From Micromonospora sp. CP22 (GTDB lineage Bacteria > Actinomycetota > Actinomycetes > Mycobacteriales > Micromonosporaceae): a stretch of 64,000 nucleotides of DNA. The position numbers and the translations under genes were made by a program. A model generated the notes under the pieces. The model did no database searches. It saw nothing but the letters and a program-made list of their open reading frames with translations, and was not told the origin of the DNA. The stretch covers positions 149,028 through 213,027 of the forward strand of contig NZ_VCJO01000010.1 in assembly GCF_009712475.1 (NCBI RefSeq). The letters run 5' to 3'. This document shows positions 31,042-39,332 of the stretch, piece after piece (position 1 is the first letter of the stretch; the number at the start of each line of letters is the position of its first letter).

Positions 31042-32496
31042 TCACGAGGTGATCCGGAACGTGGCGTCGTTGCGCGCCTGGGCGTCGTTGATCGGATCGA
31101 GCCGCAGCAGGTAGTCGTAGTGCCGGATGTACCGGTCGGGGTAGTTGTACGACCGGAACGACGACCACGACGAGTTGCCGAGACCGGCTACCTGCCGGAA
31201 GGTGGCGTCGGCGGCGAAGATCGAGCTGCCGTCGTTGGCCGCCAACACGAAGTCGAAGCCGTAGTGCCGCAGGTAGTGGCCGGGGTAGTTGACCGACTCG
31301 AACGACACCGCGCTGGCGTCGGCCAACCCGGGCACCACCCGGAACTGGGCGTCCTGGGCCGGGCTGACGTTGGCGTCGATCCGGACGTCGTAGTTGGCGT
31401 GCCGCACGTACCGGTCCTGGTGCGTGTACGCCTGGATGCGGTTGGCCGGCGTGGTGGCGCCCCACCGCCCCAGCACCGCGTTCTCCTCGGCGGCGGTGAG
31501 GCTCAGGATCGACCCGTGCCGTTTGCGGCTGGCACCCAGCTGGTAGTCCGTCCGGGTCCGGAAGTTGGTGACGCTGCCCAGGTTCGTGGAGGTGACCGGC
31601 AGGTAGCCGCGGCCGGTGGCGTACTGGTCGAGCCAGAGCGCCCACTCGTTGCGGCCGTTGAACTGCATCCACATCGGCCCCTCGACCACGTTGCCGCCGC
31701 CGGTGCCGTTGGAGATGCCCAGGTGCGAGAGGTTGCCCAGCGTGGTCCACGACCCGAGGATCGAGTTGCTGGCCTCGATGGTGATGTGCCCGTCGGCCGA
31801 CGCCCGGTAGTAGCGGTATCCGCCCACCGCGCCCGGCACCTCGACGATCTGGGTGTCGATGATGCCCTGGCCCCCGCCGGGGCGCTCGATGTAGAGCTGC
31901 GGCGCGGTGAAGCTGCGGAAGTCGCTGGTCCGGACGTACCAGATGCGGTGCTTGGTCACGCCGTTGCGCGCCGAGTTGGTCGCCCAGTAGACGACGTAGT
32001 CGCCGGTCGCCTCGTTGTAGATCGCCTCCGGCGCCCAGGCGTTGCCGGCGCCGGGGATGGCCGCCGCGACGTTGAGCAGCCAGGGAGCGGACCAGTTAAC
32101 CAGGTCTCGGGACTCCCACACCACCAGCGAGGTGCTGCCCCGGTTCGCCGCGTCGTTCCACGATGTGCCGCTGGCGATCCGCAGGTCGGTGGCGACGATC
32201 CAGTACCGGTCGCCGGAGGGCGAGCGGAGCAGGGAGGGATCGCGTACGCCCCGGGTGCCGATCGTGGACAGCAGCACGGGTGAGCCGTTGTTCAGGTCAC
32301 GCCAGGTGAGCCCGTCGCGGCTGTGTGCGAAGTAGACCTGCTCGCCGATGGCCGACTCCCCGGTGAAGTGCGCCATCAGGTAACCGGTGAAGGGGTCGAG
32401 CGCGGCGGCCTCGGCACGCGGCGTCTGCACCGCCGACAGGAGCAGCAGGCAAAGGGCGGCGAGCAGGGCACTGGCCCTGGTCAGCACTCGGGACAT
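31042..32496 (-). CDS. Secreted GH43-like arabinan/arabinofuranosidase with AbfB domain
   Basis: A 484-residue exported glycosidase. The signal peptide ends about AEA-A (30). Residues ~35-345 are a five-bladed beta-propeller of the GH43 group (VRDPSLLRSPSGDRYWIVATD, NAWAPEAIYNEATGDYVVYWA). Residues ~350-484 are an arabinose-binding AbfB (CBM42) domain with the repeated pattern RYVRHANYDVRID, HYLRHYGFDFVL, RYIRHYDYLLRLD. It releases arabinose side chains from arabinoxylan or arabinan. I chose ATG 32496 (GGAGAG upstream) over an in-frame upstream ATG at 32541 that would lie across the operator palindrome. Confidence 0.88.
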   Translation of the reverse strand: MSRVLTRASALLAALCLLLLSAVQTPRAEAAALDPFTGYLMAHFTGESAIGEQVYFAHSRDGLTWRDLNNGSPVLLSTIGTRGVRDPSLLRSPSGDRYWIVATDLRIASGTSWNDAANRGSTSLVVWESRDLVNWSAPWLLNVAAAIPGAGNAWAPEAIYNEATGDYVVYWATNSARNGVTKHRIWYVRTSDFRSFTAPQLYIERPGGGQGIIDTQIVEVPGAVGGYRYYRASADGHITIEASNSILGSWTTLGNLSHLGISNGTGGGNVVEGPMWMQFNGRNEWALWLDQYATGRGYLPVTSTNLGSVTNFRTRTDYQLGASRKRHGSILSLTAAEENAVLGRWGATTPANRIQAYTHQDRYVRHANYDVRIDANVSPAQDAQFRVVPGLADASAVSFESVNYPGHYLRHYGFDFVLAANDGSSIFAADATFRQVAGLGNSSWSSFRSYNYPDRYIRHYDYLLRLDPINDAQARNDATFRITS

Positions 32497-32527
32497 GTCC
32501 GACTCTCCGTCCGTCCGCGCGATGAAC

Positions 32528-32539
32528 GTTAGCGCTAAC
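32528..32539. promoter_or_regulatory. LacI-type operator upstream of the GH43 gene
   Basis: A perfect 12-bp palindrome GTTAGCGCTAAC with a central GCGC, 31 bp upstream of the GH43 ATG and well placed to cover its promoter. The form is typical of actinobacterial LacI-family operators at arabinose/arabinan genes (established pattern, regulator not in window). Confidence 0.75.
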
Positions 32540-32665
32540 ATCGCGCCACCGACACACCCCAGCTCACTATTTCGGGGGTGTTACGCATCCTCCCCCTCCC
32601 ATCGACCCCCGTCAACCCACCCCCACCCCACCCCACCCCACCGCGCCCCCACCCCACCCCCACCC

Positions 32666-32730
32666 GTGTTGATCAAGAAGTTTTCGTCTCCGACACGCGC
32701 TCGCCGAGACCAAAACTTCTTGATCAACAC
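32666..32730. repeat. Long near-perfect palindrome, probable dispersed REP-like element
   Basis: Arms of 19 bp (32666-32684, 32712-32730; GTGTTGATCAAGAAGTTTT and complement) enclose a second stem GTCTC/GAGAC (32686-32690, 32706-32710) separated by one C-C mismatch and a 15-nt loop. C-rich sequence left and G-rich sequence right extend the pairing. It is AT-rich compared with its surroundings. The preceding 32580-32665 is a C/A simple repeat (runs of CCCCACC). Possibly also the old terminator of the argS relic 18 bp away. Confidence 0.75.
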
Positions 32731-32748
32731 GATCGGGCGGGTGGGGGG

Positions 32749-32979
32749 TCACAGTTGGGTGGGGGCGGGGATGCCGAGCAGGTGCAGGCCGGTACGCAGG
32801 GTGTCGCCGGTGAGCCGGCACAGGGCGAGCCGGTTGGCCCGCCGCGTTCCGGTGGCCCGCAGCACCGGGCACCGCTCGTAGAAGGTGGTGAAGGTCTGCG
32901 CCAGCCGGTACAGGTAGCCGCAGAGGCGGTGCGGCTCGTAACCGGCGACCACCTCGGCCAGCACGTCGGCGAACGCGAT
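32749..32979 (-). pseudogene. argS: Relic of arginyl-tRNA synthetase, C-terminal anticodon-binding domain
   Basis: The minus strand codes for ~76 residues that match the end of ArgRS: FADVLAEVVAGYEPHRLCGY, LYRLAQTFTTFYERCPVL, NRLALCRLTGDTLRTGL and HLLGIPAP, ending in a proper stop. This is the DALR domain in which EPHRL..YLY.LA..F..FYE.CPVL is conserved. Upstream of ~32980 the homology stops abruptly; catalytic HIGH and KMSKS parts are missing (about 85% of the gene). It has no start or ribosome site, so it is a fragment left by deletion or recombination, not a working gene. A full argS is expected elsewhere. Confidence 0.8.
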
Positions 32980-33009
32980 CCGAGCGCGGCCAGATGCCGA
33001 GAGTGTACG

Positions 33010-33036
33010 CCTCACCCGACGGTGGCGTGGGTGAGG
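33010..33036. terminator. Short hairpin beside the argS relic
   Basis: CCTCACCC and GGGTGAGG arms (8 bp) with an 11-nt loop. It sits right next to the break point of the argS relic. Function as a terminator is uncertain. Confidence 0.4.
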
Positions 33037-33249
33037 TCGACGTGCCCGTTCCCGCCGTGAGCGGTGGGGAAAACCCTGATTCCCCCGCAGCGGACGCTGT
33101 CTAGGGTCGACCGCATGGACCGTCCCGGTCCGCACCCCTGCGACCGGCCCTGACGTCGCGGTCCGCGTCGGACCGACGATGGCTGGGCGTACGGCCCAGG
33201 TCGGCGGCCTCGACCTGACCACACCGTCCGCGATCCGACGAGGAGTCCC

Positions 33250-34716
33250 GTGCGCAAGGTTGTCTCGGCTGCGCTCACCGTGGTCCTCGCGCTGGCCGCC
33301 ACCGGGTGCGTCGGCGGGTCGCCGGGCGATCCGGACGTCGCCGAGGATCCGTACGGCGAGTCGGCGTTGCGCTACGGCATGGCGCCGGTGCCGCACCCCG
33401 AGCTGACGTACCAACCGGACGTGGTCCTCGTCGGTGGCGGCGGGCGCTCGGTGCGGTCGGTCACCGCCGACGGGTTGACCTGGCGGCTCGACGGCGACGC
33501 GCCCCGCGCCGACGACCTGGCGCCCGGGAAGGTCATGTTCGTCACCGGCCGGGGCGTCGGCCGGGTGCTCGACCTCCAGCGCGACGGCGGCGACCTGCTC
33601 GTCACGATCGGCCCGGTCACGGTCACCGACGTGATCCGCGACGGCACCCTCGAACAGCGGGACATCACCATCGAGAACCCGGTCGCCTACCAGGCGGGTG
33701 AGCCGATCTGGGCGATGTCCGAGGAGGAGGCCGAGGCGCTGGGCGCCACGCCGTCGGGCCGCGTCGGGCGGGCCGGGCCACCGCGACTCGCCCCGCCGCC
33801 ACCCCGGCCGAACCAGCCACCACCGGTTCGCGGCGGCGGCGAGGTCAGGTCGGTCGTCGCCAACTTCTCCACCGGTGTCAGCCTCAACGGCGGCGCGGAG
33901 GTCAGCTTCCACTACGACCGCGACGGCACGAAGCTGTCCGGCCGGGCCGCGCTCACCTTCGCCCGGCCGAAGGCGGACTTCCACCTGAACGTCCGGGGCG
34001 GCAAGGTGACCCGGGCGGATCTAGCGATCAAGGGTGGCTTCGGCATCCGCTACTCGTTCGAGGCCGGTCTCCAGGACGGGCAGAACGTCAGCGCGGTGCT
34101 CCCCATCCCGGTGGATTTCAGCGTGCCGATCGGCACCGTGCTCGGCGTACCGCTGGCCCTGACCATCAGCCAGACGCTGAAGGTCACCACCGCGTTCGGC
34201 GCGAAGCTGGGAACGATCAAGGGCAAGGGTGAGTTCTCCCTCGCCGGCTCGCTCGGCTACGGCTACGCCAAGGGCACGTTCGGCCCGCAGGTCAGCAAGA
34301 ACTTCCAGCGTAAGGAAAGCCTGATCAACTCGTTGAGCGGCGTCCCGGTCGGGGTGATGGGCCTGCTCATCGAGCACCAGGTCCGTTTCGACGTCGGCTT
34401 CAGCGCGTTCGTGCTCAAGGCCGGGCTGTTCTTCGAGGTGTCCACGGCCTACGGCACGACCATCGGGTCGGCGTTGGGTTCGCCGCTGGCGGTCTGCCGA
34501 GGCGTGGGCATCGGCGTGCGTGCCTCGTACGGCATCGGCTACACCATCCTGGCCCCGGTGGTAAAGGTGATCAACAAGTTCCTCCGGCTGGTCAACATCA
34601 AGCCGATCAACTCGTCCGGCAAGCTGGGGCCGCCGCCGTACGTCATCCACCGCAACGAGGAGATCATTCCGCCCGGCACGAAGCTCTGCGGCACCCCGAC
34701 GGCGGCTGGCGGCTGA
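33250..34716 (+). CDS. Exported lipoprotein of unknown function, beta-rich
   Basis: A 488-residue protein I do not recognise. The signal peptide ends at LAATGC with Cys20 as the likely lipidated residue. Residues ~35-165 form a beta-rich N-terminal domain, 170-200 a Pro/Arg/Gly-rich linker (RLAPPPPRPNQPPPVRGG), and 200-440 a long run of alternating hydrophobic/polar strands with Gly turns, resembling a beta-barrel or beta-helix. A basic helix (VVKVINKFLRLVNIKPIN) and a Cys-containing tail follow. GTG with GAGGAG before it. It stands alone, in the same direction as no neighbour. Surface-anchored binding protein is a guess. Confidence 0.75.
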   Translation: MRKVVSAALTVVLALAATGCVGGSPGDPDVAEDPYGESALRYGMAPVPHPELTYQPDVVLVGGGGRSVRSVTADGLTWRLDGDAPRADDLAPGKVMFVTGRGVGRVLDLQRDGGDLLVTIGPVTVTDVIRDGTLEQRDITIENPVAYQAGEPIWAMSEEEAEALGATPSGRVGRAGPPRLAPPPPRPNQPPPVRGGGEVRSVVANFSTGVSLNGGAEVSFHYDRDGTKLSGRAALTFARPKADFHLNVRGGKVTRADLAIKGGFGIRYSFEAGLQDGQNVSAVLPIPVDFSVPIGTVLGVPLALTISQTLKVTTAFGAKLGTIKGKGEFSLAGSLGYGYAKGTFGPQVSKNFQRKESLINSLSGVPVGVMGLLIEHQVRFDVGFSAFVLKAGLFFEVSTAYGTTIGSALGSPLAVCRGVGIGVRASYGIGYTILAPVVKVINKFLRLVNIKPINSSGKLGPPPYVIHRNEEIIPPGTKLCGTPTAAGG

Positions 34717-34733
34717 CCGCGGCGCGCAGCCTC

Positions 34734-35183
34734 TCAGTCGGGCAGGTCGGCGATCCGGGTCGAGAGTTCGCGCAGCATCGAGAGTTCTTCGGCACTCACG
34801 TGCTCCAGGAAACGGGATCGCACCGAGACGACGTGGTGCGGGGCCGCCTGTTCGAGGACGGCGAAGCCGTCGTCGGTCAGGTGCAGCAGACAACCGCGGG
34901 CGTCCTGCGGATCCGGCTCCTTGTCGATGAGTCCCCGCGCCTGCATCCGCGCGGCGTGGTGGGACAGGCGGCTGCGCGACCACTGCATCTTGCCGGCCAG
35001 TTCCCGCAGCGCCCATCGGCGGTCGGGCTTCTCCGACAGCGTGCTCAGCACCTCGTAGTCCGCGGCGGACAGTCCCGAGTCGCGGGCCAGGTCCCGGGCG
35101 ATCCGGGCGGGCAGGGCGATGAGCAGCCGCCGGAAGGCCCGCCACGCCTGCTCCTCGTCCGCGCTCAGCCAGGCGGTGTCCAT
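34734..35183 (-). CDS. MarR-family transcriptional regulator
   Basis: A 149-residue winged-helix repressor. Seen: LSAADYEVLSTLSEKPDRRW, MQWSRSRLSHHAARMQARGL (recognition helix) and the wing KEPDPQDARGCLLHLTDDG. I chose ATG 35183 because the -10 TAGGGT lies exactly 7 nt before it, while the alternative ATG at 35210 lies inside an operator palindrome. It is divergent from the FMN reductase-GNAT gene and probably represses both, responding to an electrophile or quinone (inferred from the reductase). Confidence 0.88.
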   Translation of the reverse strand: MDTAWLSADEEQAWRAFRRLLIALPARIARDLARDSGLSAADYEVLSTLSEKPDRRWALRELAGKMQWSRSRLSHHAARMQARGLIDKEPDPQDARGCLLHLTDDGFAVLEQAAPHHVVSVRSRFLEHVSAEELSMLRELSTRIADLPD

Positions 35184-35214
35184 GTCAGCCACCCTACCTG
35201 TCGTTGACATGTCA
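35184..35214 (-). promoter_or_regulatory. Leaderless marR promoter with operator palindrome
   Basis: On the minus strand TAGGGT (35196-35191) is followed by 7 nt and ATG at 35183. The palindrome TGACATGTCA at 35205-35214 lies in the spacer between this -10 and the -35 region. No Shine-Dalgarno precedes the ATG. Confidence 0.6.
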
Positions 35215-35246
35215 CTGAAACTGCGCCTACGGTCGTTGACATGTCA
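35204..35246 (+). promoter_or_regulatory. Leaderless promoter of FMN reductase gene with two operator copies
   Basis: TTGACA (35204-35209), an 18-nt spacer and TACGGT (35228-35233) are followed by 7 nt and ATG 35241. Two identical 13-mers CGTTGACATGTCA start 32 bp apart. Each contains TGACATGTCA (35205-35214 and 35237-35246), one on the -35 and one on the start codon, so a MarR dimer at both would close this promoter and also marR. Confidence 0.7.
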
Positions 35247-36350
35247 TCGAACGACCTCCGCGTCCTCGTCATCACCGCCAGCACCCGCCCCGGCCGGCTC
35301 GGACCCGCGATCACCGACTGGTTCGTCCGGACCGTCCGGTCGGACGCCGCGTCCGACGCGACCACTGTCGACGTCGCCGACCTGGCCGACATCGCGCTGC
35401 CGTTGCTCGACGAGCCCGAGCATCCCGCCAGTGGCAGCTACCAGCACGAGCACACCCGCCGGTGGAGCCGCACCGTCGCTGCCGCCGACGCCTTCGTGGT
35501 GGTTACGCCCGAATACAACTTCGGGATGCCGGCGGTGCTGAAGAACGCCTTCGACTTCCTCTATCACGAGTGGGCATGGAAGCCGGTGGCCTTCGTCAGC
35601 TACGGCAACACCTCGGCCGGCACCCGGTCGGTGCAGATGGCGAAGCAGGTCGTCACGACGCTGCGGATGATGCCGATCGGCGCGTCCGTCGCCCTGCGCA
35701 TCGCGGACAGCGTCCATGACGGTCGGGTGGTCGGATCCACGGCGCTCGACGCCGCCGCCCGCACGCTGCTGGTCGAACTGAGCCGGGTGGCCCGCGCGCT
35801 GTGTCCGTTGCGCGGCGGGAACGACCCGACGGACGCCGACGGGCCCGTCACCGGTCTCACGCTCCGCGAGGCCCAGGCCGACGACATGGCGGAACTGCTC
35901 GTCCTCCAGCGGTGCTGCTGGGTCCAGGAAGCCATCGCCAACGACACCCTCGACCTGGCGCCGCTCCGGGAGACCCTCGACGACCTGCGGGCGTCGACGA
36001 CGACGTGGCGGTGGTGGTGCGTACGTCGCGACGGCCGTCTCGTCGCAGCGGTGCGGGCGAGGGCGCACCGGCGGGCCTGGCTGATCGGTCGGCTGATGGT
36101 GGCGCCGGACCAGGCGGGCAACGGGATCGGCTCCTGGCTGCTGTCGTACGCCGAAGGCCAGGCCCCCGGGGAGACCACGCACTGCACCCTGTTCACCGGC
36201 CACCGCAGCACCCGCAACATCAGCCTGTACGAACGCGCCGGCTACACCCGCACCGCGACCGACGACACCCCGGCGGGCAGCGTACGGCTGTCCAAGCCAC
36301 GCCATGGCCGGCTGGCCGGCGCTGTCCACCACCGTGCCGGTGTGGTGTGA
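35241..36350 (+). CDS. Fusion: NAD(P)H-dependent FMN reductase + GNAT acetyltransferase
   Basis: A 369-residue two-domain protein. Residues 5-190 are a flavodoxin-like NADPH:FMN reductase (TASTRPGRLG phosphate loop, VTPEYNFGMPAVLKNAFDFL flavin site) of the azoreductase/quinone reductase kind. Residues ~200-355 are a GNAT domain with the acetyl-CoA loop DQAGNGIGSWLL and the usual end SLYERAGYTRT. The reading frame is continuous and the join has no stop or frameshift. The start codon sits inside an operator repeat of the divergent marR. It ends 3 bp from the convergent LAL gene. Likely quinone or nitro-compound detoxification. Confidence 0.87.
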   Translation: MSSNDLRVLVITASTRPGRLGPAITDWFVRTVRSDAASDATTVDVADLADIALPLLDEPEHPASGSYQHEHTRRWSRTVAAADAFVVVTPEYNFGMPAVLKNAFDFLYHEWAWKPVAFVSYGNTSAGTRSVQMAKQVVTTLRMMPIGASVALRIADSVHDGRVVGSTALDAAARTLLVELSRVARALCPLRGGNDPTDADGPVTGLTLREAQADDMAELLVLQRCCWVQEAIANDTLDLAPLRETLDDLRASTTTWRWWCVRRDGRLVAAVRARAHRRAWLIGRLMVAPDQAGNGIGSWLLSYAEGQAPGETTHCTLFTGHRSTRNISLYERAGYTRTATDDTPAGSVRLSKPRHGRLAGAVHHRAGVV

Positions 36351-36353
36351 CGG

Positions 36354-39206
36354 CTACACCGGCGACCCGTGGTCGCGGGCACCGTCGGTGAGTCGACGGG
36401 CCATCGCGGTACGGGAGCGGACCTGGAGCTTGGCGAAGATCCGGTTCAGGTGCGACTCGATGGTGCGCGGGCTGAGGAAGAGTCGCGCGGCGATCTCCTT
36501 GTTGCTCAGACCGGTGGTGGCCAGACCGGCGATCTCCCGTTCCCGGGCGGTGAGGACGGCGTCGACGGCCGGCCGCTCGGAGCGGGTCAGGCCGACGGCC
36601 CGGTGTCCGTCGAGCACGGACACGGCCCATCCGGCGCCGCTGGCCCGATAGCCGGCCTCGGCGCGGTCCAACGCCGCAGTGCCCGGGGCACGCCGACCGG
36701 CGACCAGGTGCGCGGCACCGGCAAGGTGGTGCGACGCCGCCTCCTCCACCGGGGTGCCGGCCGTCGCGAAGCTGGCCGCCGCGCTCTCCGCCAACGCCGT
36801 CGCCCGGTCCGGCACTCCCATCCGGTACGCGGTGAACGCCCGCGCGAACCGGGCCAGCCCGATCTCGTACGGCAGATTCGCGGCGGTGGCCCGTTGCTCC
36901 GCCCGCTTACCGGCTTCGGCGGCGGTGGTTCGCTCACCGCGCCCGGCGGCGACCACGGCCGTGACCACATCCCGCGCCACCAGCACCGGAGGATGTCTCG
37001 ACGGCGGTGTCGCCGGCTCGGTGAGCAGGTCGGCACAGCGGCCCCAGTCGCCCGCGACCGCCCTGGTCAGGGCCAGCTCCACCCGGTTTATCCGCCACCA
37101 CGCCCGGGACCGTGGCGGCCCGACCGTCGCGCCCGACCGGTCGCCGCTCGAACCAGCGGTCGGCTCGACGGCGCAGCCGGTACCGGTGGTCGGCTCGACG
37201 GCGGCGAGCGCGGCGGCCGGGCCGGCGGTCCACAGCACCGGGCGCAGCCGGACCGCCGCCGCCATGGCACCCATCTCCGTACTGCCCACCCGCTCGGCGG
37301 CCGCCTGCGCCTCCTCCGCCGCCAGCACCGCGCGGGCCAACCGACCGAGGCGGGTGTGCACCAACGACTCCATCACCAGCAGGTACGGCGAAGCGCTGGT
37401 CGGCCCGAGGCCGTCGAGGATCCGTCTGGCCCGGGTGAGATGCCGATCCGCGTCGGCGAGGTTGCCCACCTGGATCTCCACCAGTGCCAGCGGCGAGACG
37501 ATCTCGGCGTACGGGCGCAGGTCCGCGTCGCTGGTGGCGTCCACCGCCACGACGGCCTCGGCGAGCTGGTCGCGCGCTGACTCGGCGTCGCCGAGGTAGA
37601 GGGTGGCGAGTGCACGCAACGTCCGCGCCGCCGCCACGAGCACCGAACGACGCTCGTCCAGCAGTTCCAGCGCGCGCTGCGCGTGGTGCACCGCCGAGGT
37701 CGGCTCCTCCCGGAACGCGTCCACGGCGGCCAGCTCCACGTGCAGCTTCGCCTCGTCGGCCGGGTCGAGCCCGCCCCGGCCGAGTCGCGCGCCGAGGGTC
37801 GCGGCGGCCTCGGCGAAGTCGCCGAGTTGCCGGGCCACCGCCACACTGAACGTCTCGGCCCGCGTCCGGACCGGGCCCCCGGTGCGGCGTAGCACCTGGA
37901 GCACCTCGCGGCTGCGGACCAACTCGCCGCTGCGGCCGAGGGCACGGGCGTACCACATCGCCACCTCGGCACGCCGCTCGTCGTCCGGGCCGGTGTCCGG
38001 CATGATGCGCAACGCGGTGCCGAGCCAGCGGGCCGCCTGAGCGGGCGCCTCGTGCGCGAACGCGACCCCCGCGTCGACCAACGTGGCCACGGCGGTCTCG
38101 TCGCCGTGGCGGGCCGATCGTTCCGTGTGGTGGGCCACCAACTGCCGGGAGGCCCGCCGCCCGCGCAGATAGTCGGCGGTGCGGGTGTGCGCTTCGAAAC
38201 GCCAGGCCGCGCCGGTCAACGCGTACGCCGAGGCTCGCATCAGCGGATGCCGGTAGCGCAGCCGCCCACCGTCGGCGTCGAGCAGGCCGAGCCGCCCGAG
38301 TTGGTCGACCGCCGCGGTGACCACCGGCATCGGCAGGTCGGCGACGTGTCTGACGAGGTCGATCGTGGTGTGGTCGCCCACCACCGCGGCGATGTACGCC
38401 ACCTGCCGCACCGGTAGCCGCTGGGCGGTGATCTCCGCGGCGAGACCGGCCAGCACCGACCGGCGCGATCCGGTGAGGCAGTCGACGTCGACCGGGTCGT
38501 GCCGACCGGCCAGCGCCGCGACACCGTCCAGTTCGTCGTCGCCCAGCCGGGACAACGCCTGGATGTACAGGGGGTTGCCGAGACTGGCCCGCATGATCAG
38601 CTCACGACGGCGGCGGGGCACCCCGGCCAGCAGTACGTCGAGACTGGCCGCGTCCAGCGGTGGGAGGTCGATGAGGGTGGCCGCCGCGCCGAGCCGCGCG
38701 ATGGCGTTGACCAGCCGGGCCGGTGGGGAGGCGGTGCGGAACGTCACCGCGAGCAGCAGCGGGGTCAGTGGCGGCTTGACGATCAGGTGCTCGGTCAGCT
38801 CCAGCGACGCCGAGTCGGCCCAGTGCACGTCGTCGAGCAGCAACGCGACCCCGGGGTGCGACGCCTGGGTGAGCACCGACCGCACCATCGCCGGCACCGA
38901 CGGTTGCCCCGGGTCCGTCGGCCCGACGCCGACCGGTTCCACCACCTCGGCGTAGAGCCCGAAGGGCACCCCCTGCTCGTACTGGGTGGCCCGGCCGACA
39001 CGGACCAGCAACCCGGCGTCGGCGGCTCGCCGCGCCAGCTCACGGAGCAGCCGCGTCTTGCCCAGCCCCGCCTCGCCGCAGATCTCGACCACCACGCACC
39101 GTCCGCCGAGCACGGTGGCCAGCGCGGCGTCCAGCGACTCCAGCTCGGCCGCCCGGCCCACCAACGCCGGATCGCCGCCGAATCCCACCTCTCGGCTGAC
39201 TGCCAT
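36354..39206 (-). CDS. LAL-type LuxR-family ATP-binding regulator
   Basis: A 950-residue large regulator. N-terminal AAA-like ATPase with LVGRAAEL, Walker A GEAGLGKTR (~43-51) and Walker B VALLLDDVHWAD, a long helical TPR-like middle (about 330-830), and a C-terminal LuxR HTH (LTAREREIAGLATTGLSNKE, FLSPRTIESHLNRIFAKL). LAL proteins often activate catabolic or secondary-metabolite genes. ATG is preceded by GGGAGG, and an inverted CTCCCC-AC-GGGGAG sits on that site (about 39210-39224), which could hide it. Its target cannot be told; nitroreductase and PaaX genes lie upstream on the same strand. Confidence 0.9.
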   Translation of the reverse strand: MAVSREVGFGGDPALVGRAAELESLDAALATVLGGRCVVVEICGEAGLGKTRLLRELARRAADAGLLVRVGRATQYEQGVPFGLYAEVVEPVGVGPTDPGQPSVPAMVRSVLTQASHPGVALLLDDVHWADSASLELTEHLIVKPPLTPLLLAVTFRTASPPARLVNAIARLGAAATLIDLPPLDAASLDVLLAGVPRRRRELIMRASLGNPLYIQALSRLGDDELDGVAALAGRHDPVDVDCLTGSRRSVLAGLAAEITAQRLPVRQVAYIAAVVGDHTTIDLVRHVADLPMPVVTAAVDQLGRLGLLDADGGRLRYRHPLMRASAYALTGAAWRFEAHTRTADYLRGRRASRQLVAHHTERSARHGDETAVATLVDAGVAFAHEAPAQAARWLGTALRIMPDTGPDDERRAEVAMWYARALGRSGELVRSREVLQVLRRTGGPVRTRAETFSVAVARQLGDFAEAAATLGARLGRGGLDPADEAKLHVELAAVDAFREEPTSAVHHAQRALELLDERRSVLVAAARTLRALATLYLGDAESARDQLAEAVVAVDATSDADLRPYAEIVSPLALVEIQVGNLADADRHLTRARRILDGLGPTSASPYLLVMESLVHTRLGRLARAVLAAEEAQAAAERVGSTEMGAMAAAVRLRPVLWTAGPAAALAAVEPTTGTGCAVEPTAGSSGDRSGATVGPPRSRAWWRINRVELALTRAVAGDWGRCADLLTEPATPPSRHPPVLVARDVVTAVVAAGRGERTTAAEAGKRAEQRATAANLPYEIGLARFARAFTAYRMGVPDRATALAESAAASFATAGTPVEEAASHHLAGAAHLVAGRRAPGTAALDRAEAGYRASGAGWAVSVLDGHRAVGLTRSERPAVDAVLTAREREIAGLATTGLSNKEIAARLFLSPRTIESHLNRIFAKLQVRSRTAMARRLTDGARDHGSPV

Positions 39207-39332
39207 CTCGCCTCCCCACGGGGAGTGTCACAGCGACAGCCATCGGTAACCATCGACTATCGGCCCCGAACGTCTGTCGGCATCGTCGATGCCGTAACCG
39301 GGCGGTGGCGTACCGGCGAGGTGACCCGTACG

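Noticed and set aside
32979..33984. Minus-strand open frame upstream of the argS relic as a longer gene
   Set aside because: Only the last 76 codons have homology. The rest is antisense to the lipoprotein gene and of shadow composition.
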